The notes: generated from the letters alone by a model not told the origin. A DNA stretch of 64,000 nt from Streptomyces sp. CB02056 (GCF_001905545.1 NZ_LIPD01000003.1:531147-595146); one strand, 5' to 3'; numbered from the stretch's first letter, positions 1 through 8,733 are shown. Translations and numbers: made by a program.

Positions 1-544
1 GCTCCAGGGTGCCCTGCGCCATCGAGAGCACCCGCCGGCACTCCGCGCCCTCGAACTGCTGGGTGGCCACCACCGGCGCCACCGCGCGGGTGCCCGAGGC
101 GTCGTTGTTCTTCCAGGTCACCGAGAAGGAGACCTGGTCGCCCACCTGGATCTTCTGGCCCGCGCGCAGGCCGTTGAAGGTGATCCCGATGCCGCCGGCG
201 GGCTTGGCCGGGGCAGGCGCGGCCGGGGCCTTCGCGGCGGTCTTGGCCTCGGTCTTGGCGGCCACGGGCGCGGCCGGGGCAGCGGCCGGAGCGGCGGCCG
301 GGGCGGCGTTGGTCAGGGCGGGGGTGGTCGGCGCGGCCTCGGTGGTCGGCGCGGCCGGGGCGGGGACGGTCGGAACGGCGCCCGCGCCGGGGGTGGCCGA
401 CGAGGTGGCCGCGGGGGTGGAGGCGGGAGCGGAGGCGGCGACGGACGCCTCGCCGTTCGTCGGGCCGCAGGCCGCGATTCCCACGGCGGTGACGACGGCC
501 AGCGGGACGATCTTCGCAATACGGGCGATAACGGACGCGTTCAT
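1..544 (-). CDS. Secreted lipoprotein, C-terminus cut by window edge
   Basis: The frame opens at ATG 544 and is still open at base 1, so about 181 N-terminal residues are visible. It begins MNASVIARIAKIVPLAVV and reaches a lipobox I-A-A-C with Cys near residue 25, which marks a signal-peptidase-II lipoprotein anchored outside the membrane. A low-complexity Ala/Pro/Thr stretch of about 85 residues follows as a surface linker, then a folded part starting near GGIGITFNGLRAGQKIQVGD that looks like a beta-sandwich (DUF4352-like) domain. That domain guess is inference. The upstream promoter is nearly identical to that of the sigma-factor operon at 2923, so this gene is probably a target of that sigma factor. 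Confidence 0.72.
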   Translation of the reverse strand, partial: MNASVIARIAKIVPLAVVTAVGIAACGPTNGEASVAASAPASTPAATSSATPGAGAVPTVPAPAAPTTEAAPTTPALTNAAPAAAPAAAPAAPVAAKTEAKTAAKAPAAPAPAKPAGGIGITFNGLRAGQKIQVGDQVSFSVTWKNNDASGTRAVAPVVATQQFEGAECRRVLSMAQGTLE

Positions 545-672
545 GTGACAGTCCCCCCAAGGACATGGTGATGGTGGTGATCGAATGAGCGGGCGCCTAC
601 GGTCGCGCCCCGAGGAACCGGCCCGAGCCCCCCGGCTCCGCCGGCTCGCTCTCCCTGCCTCTCACCCTGATA

Positions 673-720
673 GACGTCCATCCCGCCGGGGGGTTGCAGG
701 CCGGTTCGAAGAATTTTTCC
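673..720 (-). promoter_or_regulatory. ECF-type promoter of the lipoprotein gene
   Basis: Read on the minus strand, a -35-like TGCAACC (698-692) is followed by 15 nt and a -10-like CGTC (676-673). Upstream lies TTCTTCGAACC. The block is almost identical to the one before the sigma gene (3052-3098), and both sit 129 bp from their start codons. The spacing and CGTC -10 fit ECF sigma promoters; use by the SigE-family factor encoded here is inferred. Confidence 0.6.
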
Positions 721-743
721 CGGCCCCTCCCCGGAACGCCGAA

Positions 744-780
744 AGGCGCCGCGACCGGGGGAAACCCGGTCGCGGCGCCT
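744..780 (-). terminator. Terminator of the sigma-factor operon
   Basis: A perfect 16-bp stem (AGGCGCCGCGACCGGG with its complement) closes a 5-nt loop, just past the stop of the gene at 801. It lacks a clear U-tract, as is usual in Streptomyces. Confidence 0.7.
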
Positions 781-800
781 CAACGGCCCGCGTGGGACGG

Positions 801-2249
801 CTACTTCACGACCGTCACCGGGACGATCAGCTCCTTCAGGGAGGTCAGCGACCCGGTGGCGTCGTACGGCAGCGTCGCCTGGACGGACAGCGGCATCGTG
901 CCGGGCCCGTCCATCGGGTCGAGGGCCATCCGGTACGTCACCCTCTTGGTCTCCCCCGGTGCGAGCGAGAACCAGGCCTGCTGGTCCACCTTCGCGTAGT
1001 CCATACCGCCGCCCATCGAGAGCAGGATCTCCCTCCAGGCGCCGCCGTCCTGGCGCTCCAGCTTGCCCTTGTTCATCATGACCATCTCGCTCGGCGGCGT
1101 CCCGGCGTACTCCTTCGTGTAGACCAGCGGCTGGAGCTTGTCGTAGGTCTTCTGGCCGGTGTTCCGGTACGTCACCGTGAAGGTCACCGGGGTGCCGTTG
1201 GTGGACACCTTCTGCCCGGCGCCGAGGCCGCCGTCGACCGTGATCGCGATGTCCTTCGCGCCCTTGTCGGACGCGGTCAGGGACGGTGACTTGTGGCCGC
1301 TCACGTCCAGGCTGTTGACGATCGTCGTCAGGCCCGACTGGTAGTCGCTCTTGAGCCCGTTCGCCACCACGAAGACCTGGTCCAGGCCCATCCCCCACAT
1401 CTGGGCGGTGAAGGTGTCCCCGGGCTTGCAGGTGACGTTCCACTGGGTCTTGTCGATCGTCTTGCCGGCCACGGTGGACTTGGTCCGCACGGGTGCGCCG
1501 ACCGAGGAGTAGCCGTTGTCCGGGAAGTAGGGCCGGCCCCAGATCGGGCAGTTCGGCTGGTGGCCCCAGCCGCTGTCGGCGACCAGGTCGTTCGTCGTCG
1601 GCCAGGCGCCGCCCTCGAGTTCGTCCGGGGAGTTGTAGGCCACGACCAGGACGCCGTACGGCTCGCACCTGGCCGGCGCCCAGCCCTGCTGCGGCTCCGT
1701 CGGCGCGCCCGGACTCAGGACGCAGACCCGGTCGGCCGAGACCGGTACGGCCTTCCAGCCCGCCGGCACCTTGAACTTGACGCCCCGGAGGCTGGACGAG
1801 CTCGCCGGGCCGCTCGCGGTGCCGGGGGCGGAGGTCGCGGTGGTCGGGACGCCGTCGGCGAGCGGGACCTCCGTCTCGGCCTCGCTGGTGGGCGTGCCCG
1901 GATCGGTCGGGGCGGCCGTCGGGCTGGGGTTGCCGGTCGGCTCGGGCGTCGGGCTCGGCGAGGTGGTCAGGGTGGCGGCCGGGGGCGGGACCTCGTCCTG
2001 GGCGACCGGCTCGCCGTGGAAGGTGAGCACGCCGAGCGCCATGGCGGCGGCCAGGCCGAGCGGCACGGTGACGGCGTACACCGGGCGCAGCCGGCGGATC
2101 CGGTTCTTCGGGGGAGCGGCCGGGCGCAGGCTGGCGGCCGTGACGAGGGAGGCCCGGGCCGTCATCGCCTCGCGGAGCAGCCGTTCCGTCGGTGTCTCGG
2201 CCGGCCCGTCGCCGTCGCCGCCGGTGCGGCGGGGGAGCTTGTCGGTCAT
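801..2249 (-). CDS. Membrane-anchored protein co-transcribed with the ECF sigma factor
   Basis: This 482-residue protein has a cytoplasmic N-terminus of about 55 residues, one transmembrane helix (about residues 57-77), a Pro/Ser/Thr-rich linker to about residue 155, and a large extracytoplasmic region. Its ATG overlaps the sigma-factor stop codon by 4 nt (ATGA), so the two are translationally coupled. The layout is that of an anti-sigma or signal-sensing partner, but no zinc-binding HxxxCxxC motif is visible in the short N-terminus, so I infer a partner role from context only. The outer part has repeated beta-strand-like segments and no catalytic motif that I recognise. Confidence 0.65.
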   Translation of the reverse strand: MTDKLPRRTGGDGDGPAETPTERLLREAMTARASLVTAASLRPAAPPKNRIRRLRPVYAVTVPLGLAAAMALGVLTFHGEPVAQDEVPPPAATLTTSPSPTPEPTGNPSPTAAPTDPGTPTSEAETEVPLADGVPTTATSAPGTASGPASSSSLRGVKFKVPAGWKAVPVSADRVCVLSPGAPTEPQQGWAPARCEPYGVLVVAYNSPDELEGGAWPTTNDLVADSGWGHQPNCPIWGRPYFPDNGYSSVGAPVRTKSTVAGKTIDKTQWNVTCKPGDTFTAQMWGMGLDQVFVVANGLKSDYQSGLTTIVNSLDVSGHKSPSLTASDKGAKDIAITVDGGLGAGQKVSTNGTPVTFTVTYRNTGQKTYDKLQPLVYTKEYAGTPPSEMVMMNKGKLERQDGGAWREILLSMGGGMDYAKVDQQAWFSLAPGETKRVTYRMALDPMDGPGTMPLSVQATLPYDATGSLTSLKELIVPVTVVK

Positions 2250-2923
2250 CGAACCTTCTCCAGGTGCTTTTCCAAGGCGTCCAGAGCGCGGCTGGCGGTG
2301 GACTTCACGGCACCCCGGGACAGTCCCAGGGTCTCGGCTATCTGCGCCTCCGACAGGTCGGACCAGTAGCGCAGCACCAGCACCTCACGCTGGCGGGGAG
2401 TCAACTCCTGCAGGGCCACCAGCACCCGGCGGTGCTCGTCGTTGAGCACCGCGTGGTCCTCGGCGGACGGGGCGTCGGCCACGTGCGGCGGCACGTACTC
2501 GCGGGCGGTCTTGCGGCGGCGCAGCATCGAGCGGGCGCCGTTGACCACCGAGGTGCGCAGGTAGCCGAGCGCGTTGTCGAGGTCGTCCAGCTCCTCGCCG
2601 TAGCGCTGGTAGAGCTGGGTGAAGGCGTCCTGGACGACGTCCTCGGCCAGGTCCTGGTGGTCGACCAGCATGACCGCCATCCGGACCAGGCCGAGCCGGT
2701 GGGCGTGGTACAGGTCGGTCAGGGTGGGCCGGTCCTCGGCGGGCTTGCGACCGCCGCGCAGCAGCCGGAAACCGGAACGGCGCTGCTTCGCCTCCTGCTC
2801 GGTGGCGGCGCCGGCGAGCGGCTCGCCGGCCTCCTGCGCGCCGAACAGCGCGGCGACGACTCCACGGATGGAGAAGCCCCGCCCCCCTGCCTGCGCGGCG
2901 GTCGGCCCGATGGCCATGGACAT
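2246..2923 (-). CDS. SigE-family ECF RNA polymerase sigma factor
   Basis: This 225-residue protein carries sigma-70 region 2 (DLYHAHRLGLVRMAVMLV, then DLAEDVVQDAFTQLYQRY) and region 4 (LTPRQREVLVLRYWSDLSEA with the helix-turn-helix IAETLGLSRGAVKSTASRAL). That pattern is typical of the actinobacterial SigE-like ECF group. About 65 N-terminal residues precede region 2, longer than usual, so an internal start is possible. It leads a two-gene operon with the membrane protein at 801. Its own upstream region carries an ECF-type promoter shared with the lipoprotein gene, suggesting autoregulation. Confidence 0.88.
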   Translation of the reverse strand: MSMAIGPTAAQAGGRGFSIRGVVAALFGAQEAGEPLAGAATEQEAKQRRSGFRLLRGGRKPAEDRPTLTDLYHAHRLGLVRMAVMLVDHQDLAEDVVQDAFTQLYQRYGEELDDLDNALGYLRTSVVNGARSMLRRRKTAREYVPPHVADAPSAEDHAVLNDEHRRVLVALQELTPRQREVLVLRYWSDLSEAQIAETLGLSRGAVKSTASRALDALEKHLEKVR

Positions 2924-3051
2924 GCGCGTTTCCGCTTTCCCCCGGGACGGTGACGGCGGCCGCCGTTCCGTCAGGTCACCTGATCAAGATCGTGATCGGG
3001 GGGATCATCCCAGCCGCCCTCTGCCGGGTTCCCTCCGCCCCCGTACCAAAG

Positions 3052-3098
3052 GACGTGTGACGGGGGTGAAGGTTGCAGGCGGGTTCGAAGAAAATTCC
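3052..3098 (-). promoter_or_regulatory. ECF-type autoregulatory promoter of the sigma operon
   Basis: On the minus strand TGCAACC (3077-3071), 15 nt and CGTC (3055-3052) match the promoter at 673-720. The flanking TTCTTCGAACC is shared too, with a single difference over 22 positions. The start codon lies 129 bp downstream. Confidence 0.6.
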
Positions 3099-3157
3099 GA
3101 AGGGGTCGGGACGGCTACACTCACCGGCATTCCGCCACCCGTGAGCAGGGGGTTCGC

Positions 3158-4213
3158 ATGGCCGAGCAGCACGCCGAGGACCGGACCGGTGCCGCCCCGC
3201 GGCCGGTGCCCGTCGCCATCGGCCGGCGCCCGGAGCCCGTGCACGACGTCGCGGTGTACGCCTTCCCGGGCATGGCGCCGTTCGAACTCGGCGTGGTGGT
3301 CGAGGTGTTCGGGCTGGCGCGGCCCGAGCTGGCCGGGCTGCTGGCGGCGCCCTGGTACGGGCTGAAGGTCTGCGCCGACCGGCCCGGGACGCCGCTGGAG
3401 GCGGTGGGCGGCTTCGCACTGACCGCCCGGCACGGGCTGGACGAGCTGGCGGCGGCCGACACGGTGGTGGTCCCCGGGGTGCCGAACCCGTTCGGCGGCG
3501 TCTCCCCCGACCTGGTCGAGGCGCTGCGCATCGCGCACGGGCGCGGCGCCCGGATCGTGTCGATCTGCTCGGGCGCCTTCGCACCGGCCGCCGCCGGACT
3601 GCTGGACGGCCGGGAGGCGACCACCCACTGGCGGTACGCCGAACTGCTCCAGCAGCGGTACCCGGCGGTGCGGGTCGACCCCGACGTGCTGTACGTGGAC
3701 AACGGCGACGTGCTGACCAGCGCGGGCAGCGCGGCCGGCATCGACCTCTGCCTGCACCTGGTCCGCCGGGACCACGGCGCCAAGGTGGCCAACGCGGTGG
3801 CCCGCCGCTTCGTGGTGGCGCCGCACCGGGACGGCGGGCAGGCCCAGTTCGTCGAGGCGGCGGTCCGCCCGGTCGAGGAGGAGGACGACGGGATCGCCCT
3901 CAGCATGCGGTGGGCGCTGGACCACCTGTCGTCCCCGCTGACCATCTCGCAGCTGGCCCGCGCCGCCCGGATGTCGGACCGCTCGTACCTGCGGCACTTC
4001 ACCGCCCGCACCGGGACCAGCCCGATGCGCTGGGTCGTCACCCAGCGCATCGCGACCAGTCTGGCGCTGCTGGAGTCGCCGGAGGGGACGGTGGAGGAGA
4101 TCGCCGCGGCGGTCGGCTTCGAGAGCGCCGCGACCTTCCGCCACCACTTCGGCCGGGTGATGCGCACCTCGCCGACCGCCTACCGGCGCTCCTTCGGGCG
4201 CGGGGTGGCCTGA
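3158..4213 (+). CDS. GlxA-type transcription regulator (DJ-1/PfpI domain + AraC HTH)
   Basis: This 351-residue protein has an N-terminal DJ-1/PfpI (class-I amidotransferase-like) domain, about residues 25-200, with the nucleophile-elbow-like sequence IVSICSGAF, and a C-terminal AraC/XylS DNA-binding domain with two helix-turn-helix units (LTISQLARAARMSDRSYLR and VEEIAAAVGFESAATFRHHF). Family members control genes for amine or nitrogen compound use, or differentiation; the ligand here cannot be read from sequence. It stands alone, divergent from the sigma operon and tail-to-tail with the MerR gene. A TACACT hexamer at 3115 could be its -10. Confidence 0.9.
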   Translation: MAEQHAEDRTGAAPRPVPVAIGRRPEPVHDVAVYAFPGMAPFELGVVVEVFGLARPELAGLLAAPWYGLKVCADRPGTPLEAVGGFALTARHGLDELAAADTVVVPGVPNPFGGVSPDLVEALRIAHGRGARIVSICSGAFAPAAAGLLDGREATTHWRYAELLQQRYPAVRVDPDVLYVDNGDVLTSAGSAAGIDLCLHLVRRDHGAKVANAVARRFVVAPHRDGGQAQFVEAAVRPVEEEDDGIALSMRWALDHLSSPLTISQLARAARMSDRSYLRHFTARTGTSPMRWVVTQRIATSLALLESPEGTVEEIAAAVGFESAATFRHHFGRVMRTSPTAYRRSFGRGVA

Positions 4214-4222
4214 GCGCGCGGC

Positions 4223-5068
4223 CTACTGCCCCTCGCGCTCCTCCGCGCGCTTCTCCTCGGCCTTCTCCGCGGTCCTCTCCCCGGCCTTCTCCGCGGACTT
4301 CCCCTCGCGCCGGTCCGCGTTGGCGACGATCGCGTCGTGCAGCCACTGGGCCAGGCCCGGCGCGATCTTCTCGTAGGTGTCGGTCCAGCGCGGGTCCGAG
4401 ATGTACAGGCAGGCCAGGCCCCGGTGGATGGTGTACGTGCAGTCGTAGAAGTTCTGGCGGATGTGCTGCCGGTGCTCCTCCGCGAGGCCGGTGGCCACCG
4501 TGCCGTCGGCGGGCTCGCCGGCGGTGACCGCCCCGGCCAGGCGCTCGTTGAGCGCGGTCATCTCGGCCTGGATGCGCTGCCAGTCGGCCTTGGAGTAGCC
4601 GCCGGTGCGGCGCTGCGACTCGGCCCAGGCCGCGGTGTCGCCCCAGCGCTGTTCGGCCTCCTGCTCCCAGTCCTCCTGGTAGCCCTCGCCGAAGATCTCG
4701 AACTTCTCCTCCGGGGTCAGCTGAATGCCCATTCTCCGTGCCTCCATGGCGTGTTCGACGGCTGAGGCGAGCTCCTGGAGGTGACCGATCCGGTCGGTGA
4801 GCAACCGGTGCTGCCGCCGGAGGTGCTCGGTCGGGCTGACCGAGTCGTCGTCCAGGATCGCCGCGATCTCGTCCAGGGGGAACCCGAGCTCCCGGTAGAA
4901 GAGGACCTGCTGCAGCCGGTCGAGGTCGGCGTCCACGTACCGGCGGTAGCCGGACCGGGTCCGGCCGGCCGGGGACAGCAGGCCGATCTCGTCGTAGTGG
5001 TGCAGGGTGCGGACGGTCACCTTGGCGATCTTCGCCACGGCGCCGACCGAGTAGCCCTCACTGGTCAT
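4223..5068 (-). CDS. MerR-family regulator, TipA-like with TipAS ligand domain
   Basis: The start at ATG 5068 has an AGGAGG-like Shine-Dalgarno and opens directly on the MerR helix-turn-helix (YSVGAVAKIAKVTVRTLHHY). A dimerisation helix follows, then from about residue 110 a TipAS-type domain (EKFEIFGEGYQEDWEQEAEQ, with WGDTAAWAESQRR). TipA proteins bind thiopeptides and other drugs and activate their own promoter and efflux genes; that role is from family knowledge. Odd point: the protein ends in a highly charged tail of about 25 residues (KSAEKAGERTAEKAEEKRAE), probably disordered. No transporter is adjacent. It is 281 residues long. Confidence 0.87.
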   Translation of the reverse strand: MTSEGYSVGAVAKIAKVTVRTLHHYDEIGLLSPAGRTRSGYRRYVDADLDRLQQVLFYRELGFPLDEIAAILDDDSVSPTEHLRRQHRLLTDRIGHLQELASAVEHAMEARRMGIQLTPEEKFEIFGEGYQEDWEQEAEQRWGDTAAWAESQRRTGGYSKADWQRIQAEMTALNERLAGAVTAGEPADGTVATGLAEEHRQHIRQNFYDCTYTIHRGLACLYISDPRWTDTYEKIAPGLAQWLHDAIVANADRREGKSAEKAGERTAEKAEEKRAEEREGQ

Positions 5069-5153
5069 CGGGGTTCCTCCCTGGTGCTGACCACCACCCT
5101 CGGCTCTCACGTCGCGTGAGGGTCAAGCCGTGGACGGGGACGGGCCCCTGCCG

Positions 5154-6404
5154 TCAGACCCCGGCGCCGGCCAGCGCCCGCTCGCGCCGCCGGCCGCCCC
5201 GACCGCCCCGGCGGCCGGTGCCGCCGCTCCCGCCGTCGCCCGGTGCGCCGGGCCGCTGCCGCCGGGACCGCTGGGTGGGCCAGAACAGCACGTACCCGGC
5301 GGAGACCACCACGAAGGCGAGCCGGACGAAGCCGCGGGCCGCGTCGGACGGGAGCAACAGCGTGCCGCCGTACAGCGCGGCCAGCGCGATCCAGCTCCAC
5401 CACGGGACGAGCCGCTTCTGCCCGACGGCGTCCCAGAGCAGGGTGCCGAGCAGGATCGAGGCCGTGTAGTACGTGTAGACGCTCGGGTCGAGCAGGATGC
5501 GGGCGTCCGCGCCCAGCAGCACCACGGCCGGCCAGCGGCCGCGCCAGACGGCGACGCAGCCGAGCCCGATGCCGAGCGCGAACTGGGTCGGCCGGTCCCA
5601 CCAGGGGGTGGCCGGGTCGGTGACCCCGAACCAGCGCAGCGCGGAGGCGGGCTGGTTCGGGATGGTGAACTTGGCGGCCGCCATGGTGTCCAGGTTGCCC
5701 AGGTAGAACGGCAGCCAGGCGATCGCCACCAGGGCGCAGAACCAGAGCGCGGTGCGCAGCCAGGCGGGCCGGGGCAGCGCCAGGATCAGCGGGGCGAAGG
5801 CGATCGCCCAGGGCTTGGAGTCCACCGCCAGCGCCAGGAAGACCGCGACCTGGACGGGCTTGCCGCGGGCCAGGGCGTGCGCGGCGAGGGTGGTGAAGAA
5901 CAGCGCGAGGACGTCGTCCAGGTGCGCGAAGCGGACCGAGACCTCGACCCACATCGGGATGAACGCCAGCCCGGCGATCAGCAGCCGCTGCTGCAGCCGC
6001 CGGTGGTTGGTCCCGGTACCGAGGTAGTACAGGGCCGCGGTGCGGCCGACCACGACCAGCATCACCAGGCCCAGACCGGCGCTCACCGCCTCGGCGATCA
6101 GCTCGCCGGTGTGCGGTGCGAACGGGGCGGTGAGCCGGGCCGCGGCCAGGCTGACCGGGCCGATCTGGAGCTCCGGGTGGTGGGCGTAGAGCGACAGGCC
6201 GCCGTCGGGCTGGCCGCTGAAGAGCAACTGCTCGCCCTGGCGCAGGTAGTGCCAGGAGAAGCCGCCGCTGGGCTCGACCAGGAGGAACCAGAGCACCGTC
6301 CAGGCGGTCAGCAGGACGTGGTGCCTCCGGAGCGGCAGCCCGGCTATCCGCCCGGTCGTCGCCTCGTAGTCGGTGGTGGTCCGTGCCGTGCGTGCTACCC
6401 GCAC
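5154..6404 (-). CDS. Polytopic membrane protein, possible GT87/DUF2029-like
   Basis: This 416-residue protein has about nine to eleven hydrophobic segments, starting with VLLTAWTVLWFLLV near residue 31 and running to about residue 375, and ends in a basic Gly/Arg tail. A conserved-looking extracellular loop after the first helix contains SGGFSWHYLRQG, and a later loop has WVEVSVRFAHLDDVLALFF. The acidic HLDD pair near a membrane boundary resembles C-type (polyprenol-phosphate-sugar dependent) glycosyltransferases, but no family assignment is secure. No partner gene is in the same transcript. Confidence 0.68.
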   Translation of the reverse strand: MRVARTARTTTDYEATTGRIAGLPLRRHHVLLTAWTVLWFLLVEPSGGFSWHYLRQGEQLLFSGQPDGGLSLYAHHPELQIGPVSLAAARLTAPFAPHTGELIAEAVSAGLGLVMLVVVGRTAALYYLGTGTNHRRLQQRLLIAGLAFIPMWVEVSVRFAHLDDVLALFFTTLAAHALARGKPVQVAVFLALAVDSKPWAIAFAPLILALPRPAWLRTALWFCALVAIAWLPFYLGNLDTMAAAKFTIPNQPASALRWFGVTDPATPWWDRPTQFALGIGLGCVAVWRGRWPAVVLLGADARILLDPSVYTYYTASILLGTLLWDAVGQKRLVPWWSWIALAALYGGTLLLPSDAARGFVRLAFVVVSAGYVLFWPTQRSRRQRPGAPGDGGSGGTGRRGGRGGRRRERALAGAGV

Positions 6405-6614
6405 CTGTCCTCTCCCCGCCGTTCCGCCCCCCTCCGGCCGGACATCCTATGTGACGGAGGAGAACCGTCCGGACCGCCCGCGGGACGGCCCTGGTCGGCC
6501 CCCGGAACGGCCCGTGCCGCCCGCGGATCCCTCCGAGGGGACGGTGCGGGCGGCACGGGGGTGTTCCGGATCAGTGCGCTTCGGGTCGGCGCGCTCGCGT
6601 CAGCGCGCTTCGCC
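6405..6614. other. Intergenic region with terminator hairpin
   Basis: It holds a 14-bp stem (6511-6524 with 6546-6559, loop 21 nt) that can end transcription of the sortase-substrate gene at 6615, and GC-rich sequence with imperfect GCGCTTCG repeats. No gene is seen. Confidence 0.5.
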
Positions 6615-7757
6615 TCAGCCCTGCTGGGCGGACTTGCGACGGCGCAGCACCACGAGGGTGCCGACACCGGCCACCAGGACGGCGCCGCCGGTGGCCGCGA
6701 TCGCGGTGGTGTTGCTACCGCCACCGGTCTGGGCCAGGGCCTTGTCGCTGCCGTCCGCGGCGGCCTTGGCCTTGTCGACGGCGGCCGGGGTCAGCGGCGG
6801 CGGGGTGATGACCGGGGGCTCCACCGGGAAGTCGATCGGGCCCGAGGTGTCGCCGCTGCTCTCGACCGGGGCCGGGGCGGTGGCCGAGCCGGAGGGCTCA
6901 CCGGTGGCCGGAGTGGTCGGCTTCTCGGTCGGCTTCTCGGTGGGCTTCTCGGTCGGGGTGTCGGTCGGCTTGCCGGTGGGCGTCTCGGTCGGCTTCTCGG
7001 TCGGCGTGACGGTCGCGGTGGCCGACGGCGAGCCGCTCGCGGTCGGGCTGGGCTTGCCCGTCTGGGACTGGGTCGGCGTCGGGCTGGGCTTGCCGGTGTG
7101 CGTCGGGGTCGGCTTGCCGCCCGGCGCCTTGATGGTGAAGCCCACGCCGCCGTCGCAGCTGAGGTGGCCGTTGTCGACCGGCTGGTGGGTGGAGTCGTCG
7201 AGCTGGGCGGCGAAGACGACCGGGACGACGCCAGCCCGGCCGAGCGGGGAGCCGTCGGTGAAGGACGCCCGGACCTTGATCGGGACGTTCTTGCCGCGGT
7301 TCACCCCGAGCAGGTCGTCGGCGACCGGGTTGCCGGCCGAGTCGAGGGTGCCGAGCATCATCAGGACGGAGCTGTTCTTCTCGCCGCTCTGGTCGGGGGC
7401 GACCACGGCGGTCTGCCACTCACCGCCGGGGAGCCGGTACTGGACCTTGAGGTCCTTCGCCTGGAGCGAGCCCGCCTTGTTCTTGAACTTGAGCAGCGGG
7501 ATGAAGACGAAGTCGTGCTTCGTCCGGTTGTCGATCTTGAAGGTGAACTCGCGGGCGTCGCCGCCGGCGATGAAGGTGCCGGGCACGCCGTTCAGCGAGA
7601 GGTCGAGGCTCGCGCGCGACGCCTTGTCGGCCTGCGAGGCGACGGCGGACGGGGTGCCGGTGGCACCGACGGCCATGGCGCCCTGGGCGCCGGCCAGGAC
7701 GAGCGAGGACGCGAGCGCGGCGGCCCCGGCAAGGGCAAGACTGCGACGTATGGACAA
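6615..7757 (-). CDS. LAxTG cell-wall-anchored surface protein (sortase substrate)
   Basis: I chose TTG 7757 because GAGG stands 6 nt upstream and the product then opens on a clean signal peptide (SIRRSLALAGAAALASS, cleavage after A-M-A); GTG 7769 is the alternative. The mature protein has a globular beta-rich domain (about residues 30-200), then a Thr/Pro-rich stalk with TEKPTEKPTEKPT and PTGKPTDTPT repeats, and a C-terminal sorting signal: LAQTG, a hydrophobic helix and RRRK. LAxTG is the motif used by class E sortases in streptomycetes. The product, 380 residues, should be covalently linked to peptidoglycan. Its ligand is unknown. Confidence 0.85.
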   Translation of the reverse strand: MSIRRSLALAGAAALASSLVLAGAQGAMAVGATGTPSAVASQADKASRASLDLSLNGVPGTFIAGGDAREFTFKIDNRTKHDFVFIPLLKFKNKAGSLQAKDLKVQYRLPGGEWQTAVVAPDQSGEKNSSVLMMLGTLDSAGNPVADDLLGVNRGKNVPIKVRASFTDGSPLGRAGVVPVVFAAQLDDSTHQPVDNGHLSCDGGVGFTIKAPGGKPTPTHTGKPSPTPTQSQTGKPSPTASGSPSATATVTPTEKPTETPTGKPTDTPTEKPTEKPTEKPTTPATGEPSGSATAPAPVESSGDTSGPIDFPVEPPVITPPPLTPAAVDKAKAAADGSDKALAQTGGGSNTTAIAATGGAVLVAGVGTLVVLRRRKSAQQG

Positions 7758-8151
7758 GGGAGACCTCACGGAAGTGTCCGGGCGAGGCCCGGGCGCGAGG
7801 GGGCGGCCGAAGAACGCCGCGGACCCCCCGCGAAAGCTGAAAGTGCGACGGAGAGTACCGAACGACGGGACCGGTCCGGAAGGCGGGTGGCACACTGCGC
7901 TCCGGGCCCGGGAGAGGGCTGCCCGATTCGTCCAACTCTGGCCGTCCGTACGCCTTTTGCGCTCGGCTGGGACGGCGGCCGGATGACGGGTACACGCCCG
8001 GAGGACGGTACCGCACGACCCCCGGCGGCGGGCGGCGCGTGCGCGCGGCACCCGGCCCGCCGGGGGTCGGTCCGTGAGGGGGGTCGGCCGTGCGGAACCG
8101 GCCGCGAGGGTTCTGCCCCGAGGGGTCGGCCCGGAAGGCCGGCCCGGAGGA
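7758..8151. other. Intergenic region upstream of the surface-protein gene
   Basis: About 390 bp. A TACTCT hexamer on the minus strand near 7853-7858 could be the -10 of the surface-protein promoter. Repeats of GGTCGGCC type occur near 8070-8150. No gene is seen. Confidence 0.35.
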
Positions 8152-8733
8152 TCAGCCCGCGAAGAAGGACTTGGCCGCGATCACCGCGCGCTCGTCCGCC
8201 AGCGCCTCGCCCGGGCGGGTGCCGTGGCCCAGCAGCACCCCGCCCCAGCGCATCCCCATGTAGTCGGCGGTCAGCCGGAGGGTGCCGATCAGCGGCTCGG
8301 CGTTGTCGTCGTCCTCGGTGGCGAGGGCGGTCACGCCCCAGATGGTGCCGCCGCGCATCCCCTCGCGGAACTCCACGCCGGGCACCCGGAACCAGGCCGA
8401 CCAGTAGTCGAGGTAGAGCTTGGCGCTGGTCGGCAGCGCGTACCAGTACAGCGGCGCGACGAAGACCAGGTCGGTGGCCGCCAGGGTGGCGTCCAGCAGC
8501 GTCCGCTCGTGGCCGGCCGGCTCGGGGTACGTGCCGTCGCCGGTGTGCCGCAGGTCCCGGAAGGGCGGCAGCGGGTGCTCGTCCAGCCGCAGCCACTGCT
8601 GCTCGGCACCGGCCGGCAGGCTCGACTCGGCGGCCAGCCGGGCGAGCCGGGCCGAGTTGCCGTCGGGGCGCGCGCTGGCGTCGAGGAACAGGAAACGGCG
8701 CGGCGTCTCGGCGCCGGGCGGCTGATCGCCCAT
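8152..8733 (-). CDS. Flavodoxin-fold NAD(P)H-dependent oxidoreductase
   Basis: The start at ATG 8733 follows a GGAGGA ribosome site. This 193-residue protein has the NADPH-dependent FMN reductase/flavodoxin-like fold: an N-terminal strand and phosphate loop (RFLFLDASARPDGNSARLAR) that binds FMN phosphate, and DLVFVAPLYWYALPTSAKLYLDY where the isoalloxazine contact (PLYWYALP) lies. Such enzymes reduce quinones, azo compounds or free FMN; the substrate cannot be read here. The next minus-strand gene upstream (9774-8890) is another oxidoreductase, 156 bp away. Confidence 0.85.
   Translation of the reverse strand: MGDQPPGAETPRRFLFLDASARPDGNSARLARLAAESSLPAGAEQQWLRLDEHPLPPFRDLRHTGDGTYPEPAGHERTLLDATLAATDLVFVAPLYWYALPTSAKLYLDYWSAWFRVPGVEFREGMRGGTIWGVTALATEDDDNAEPLIGTLRLTADYMGMRWGGVLLGHGTRPGEALADERAVIAAKSFFAG

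Noticed and set aside
801..3098. The 22-bp element as an insertion-sequence end or attachment site
   Set aside because: No transposase or target duplication; both copies sit at the same distance from start codons, which fits promoters.
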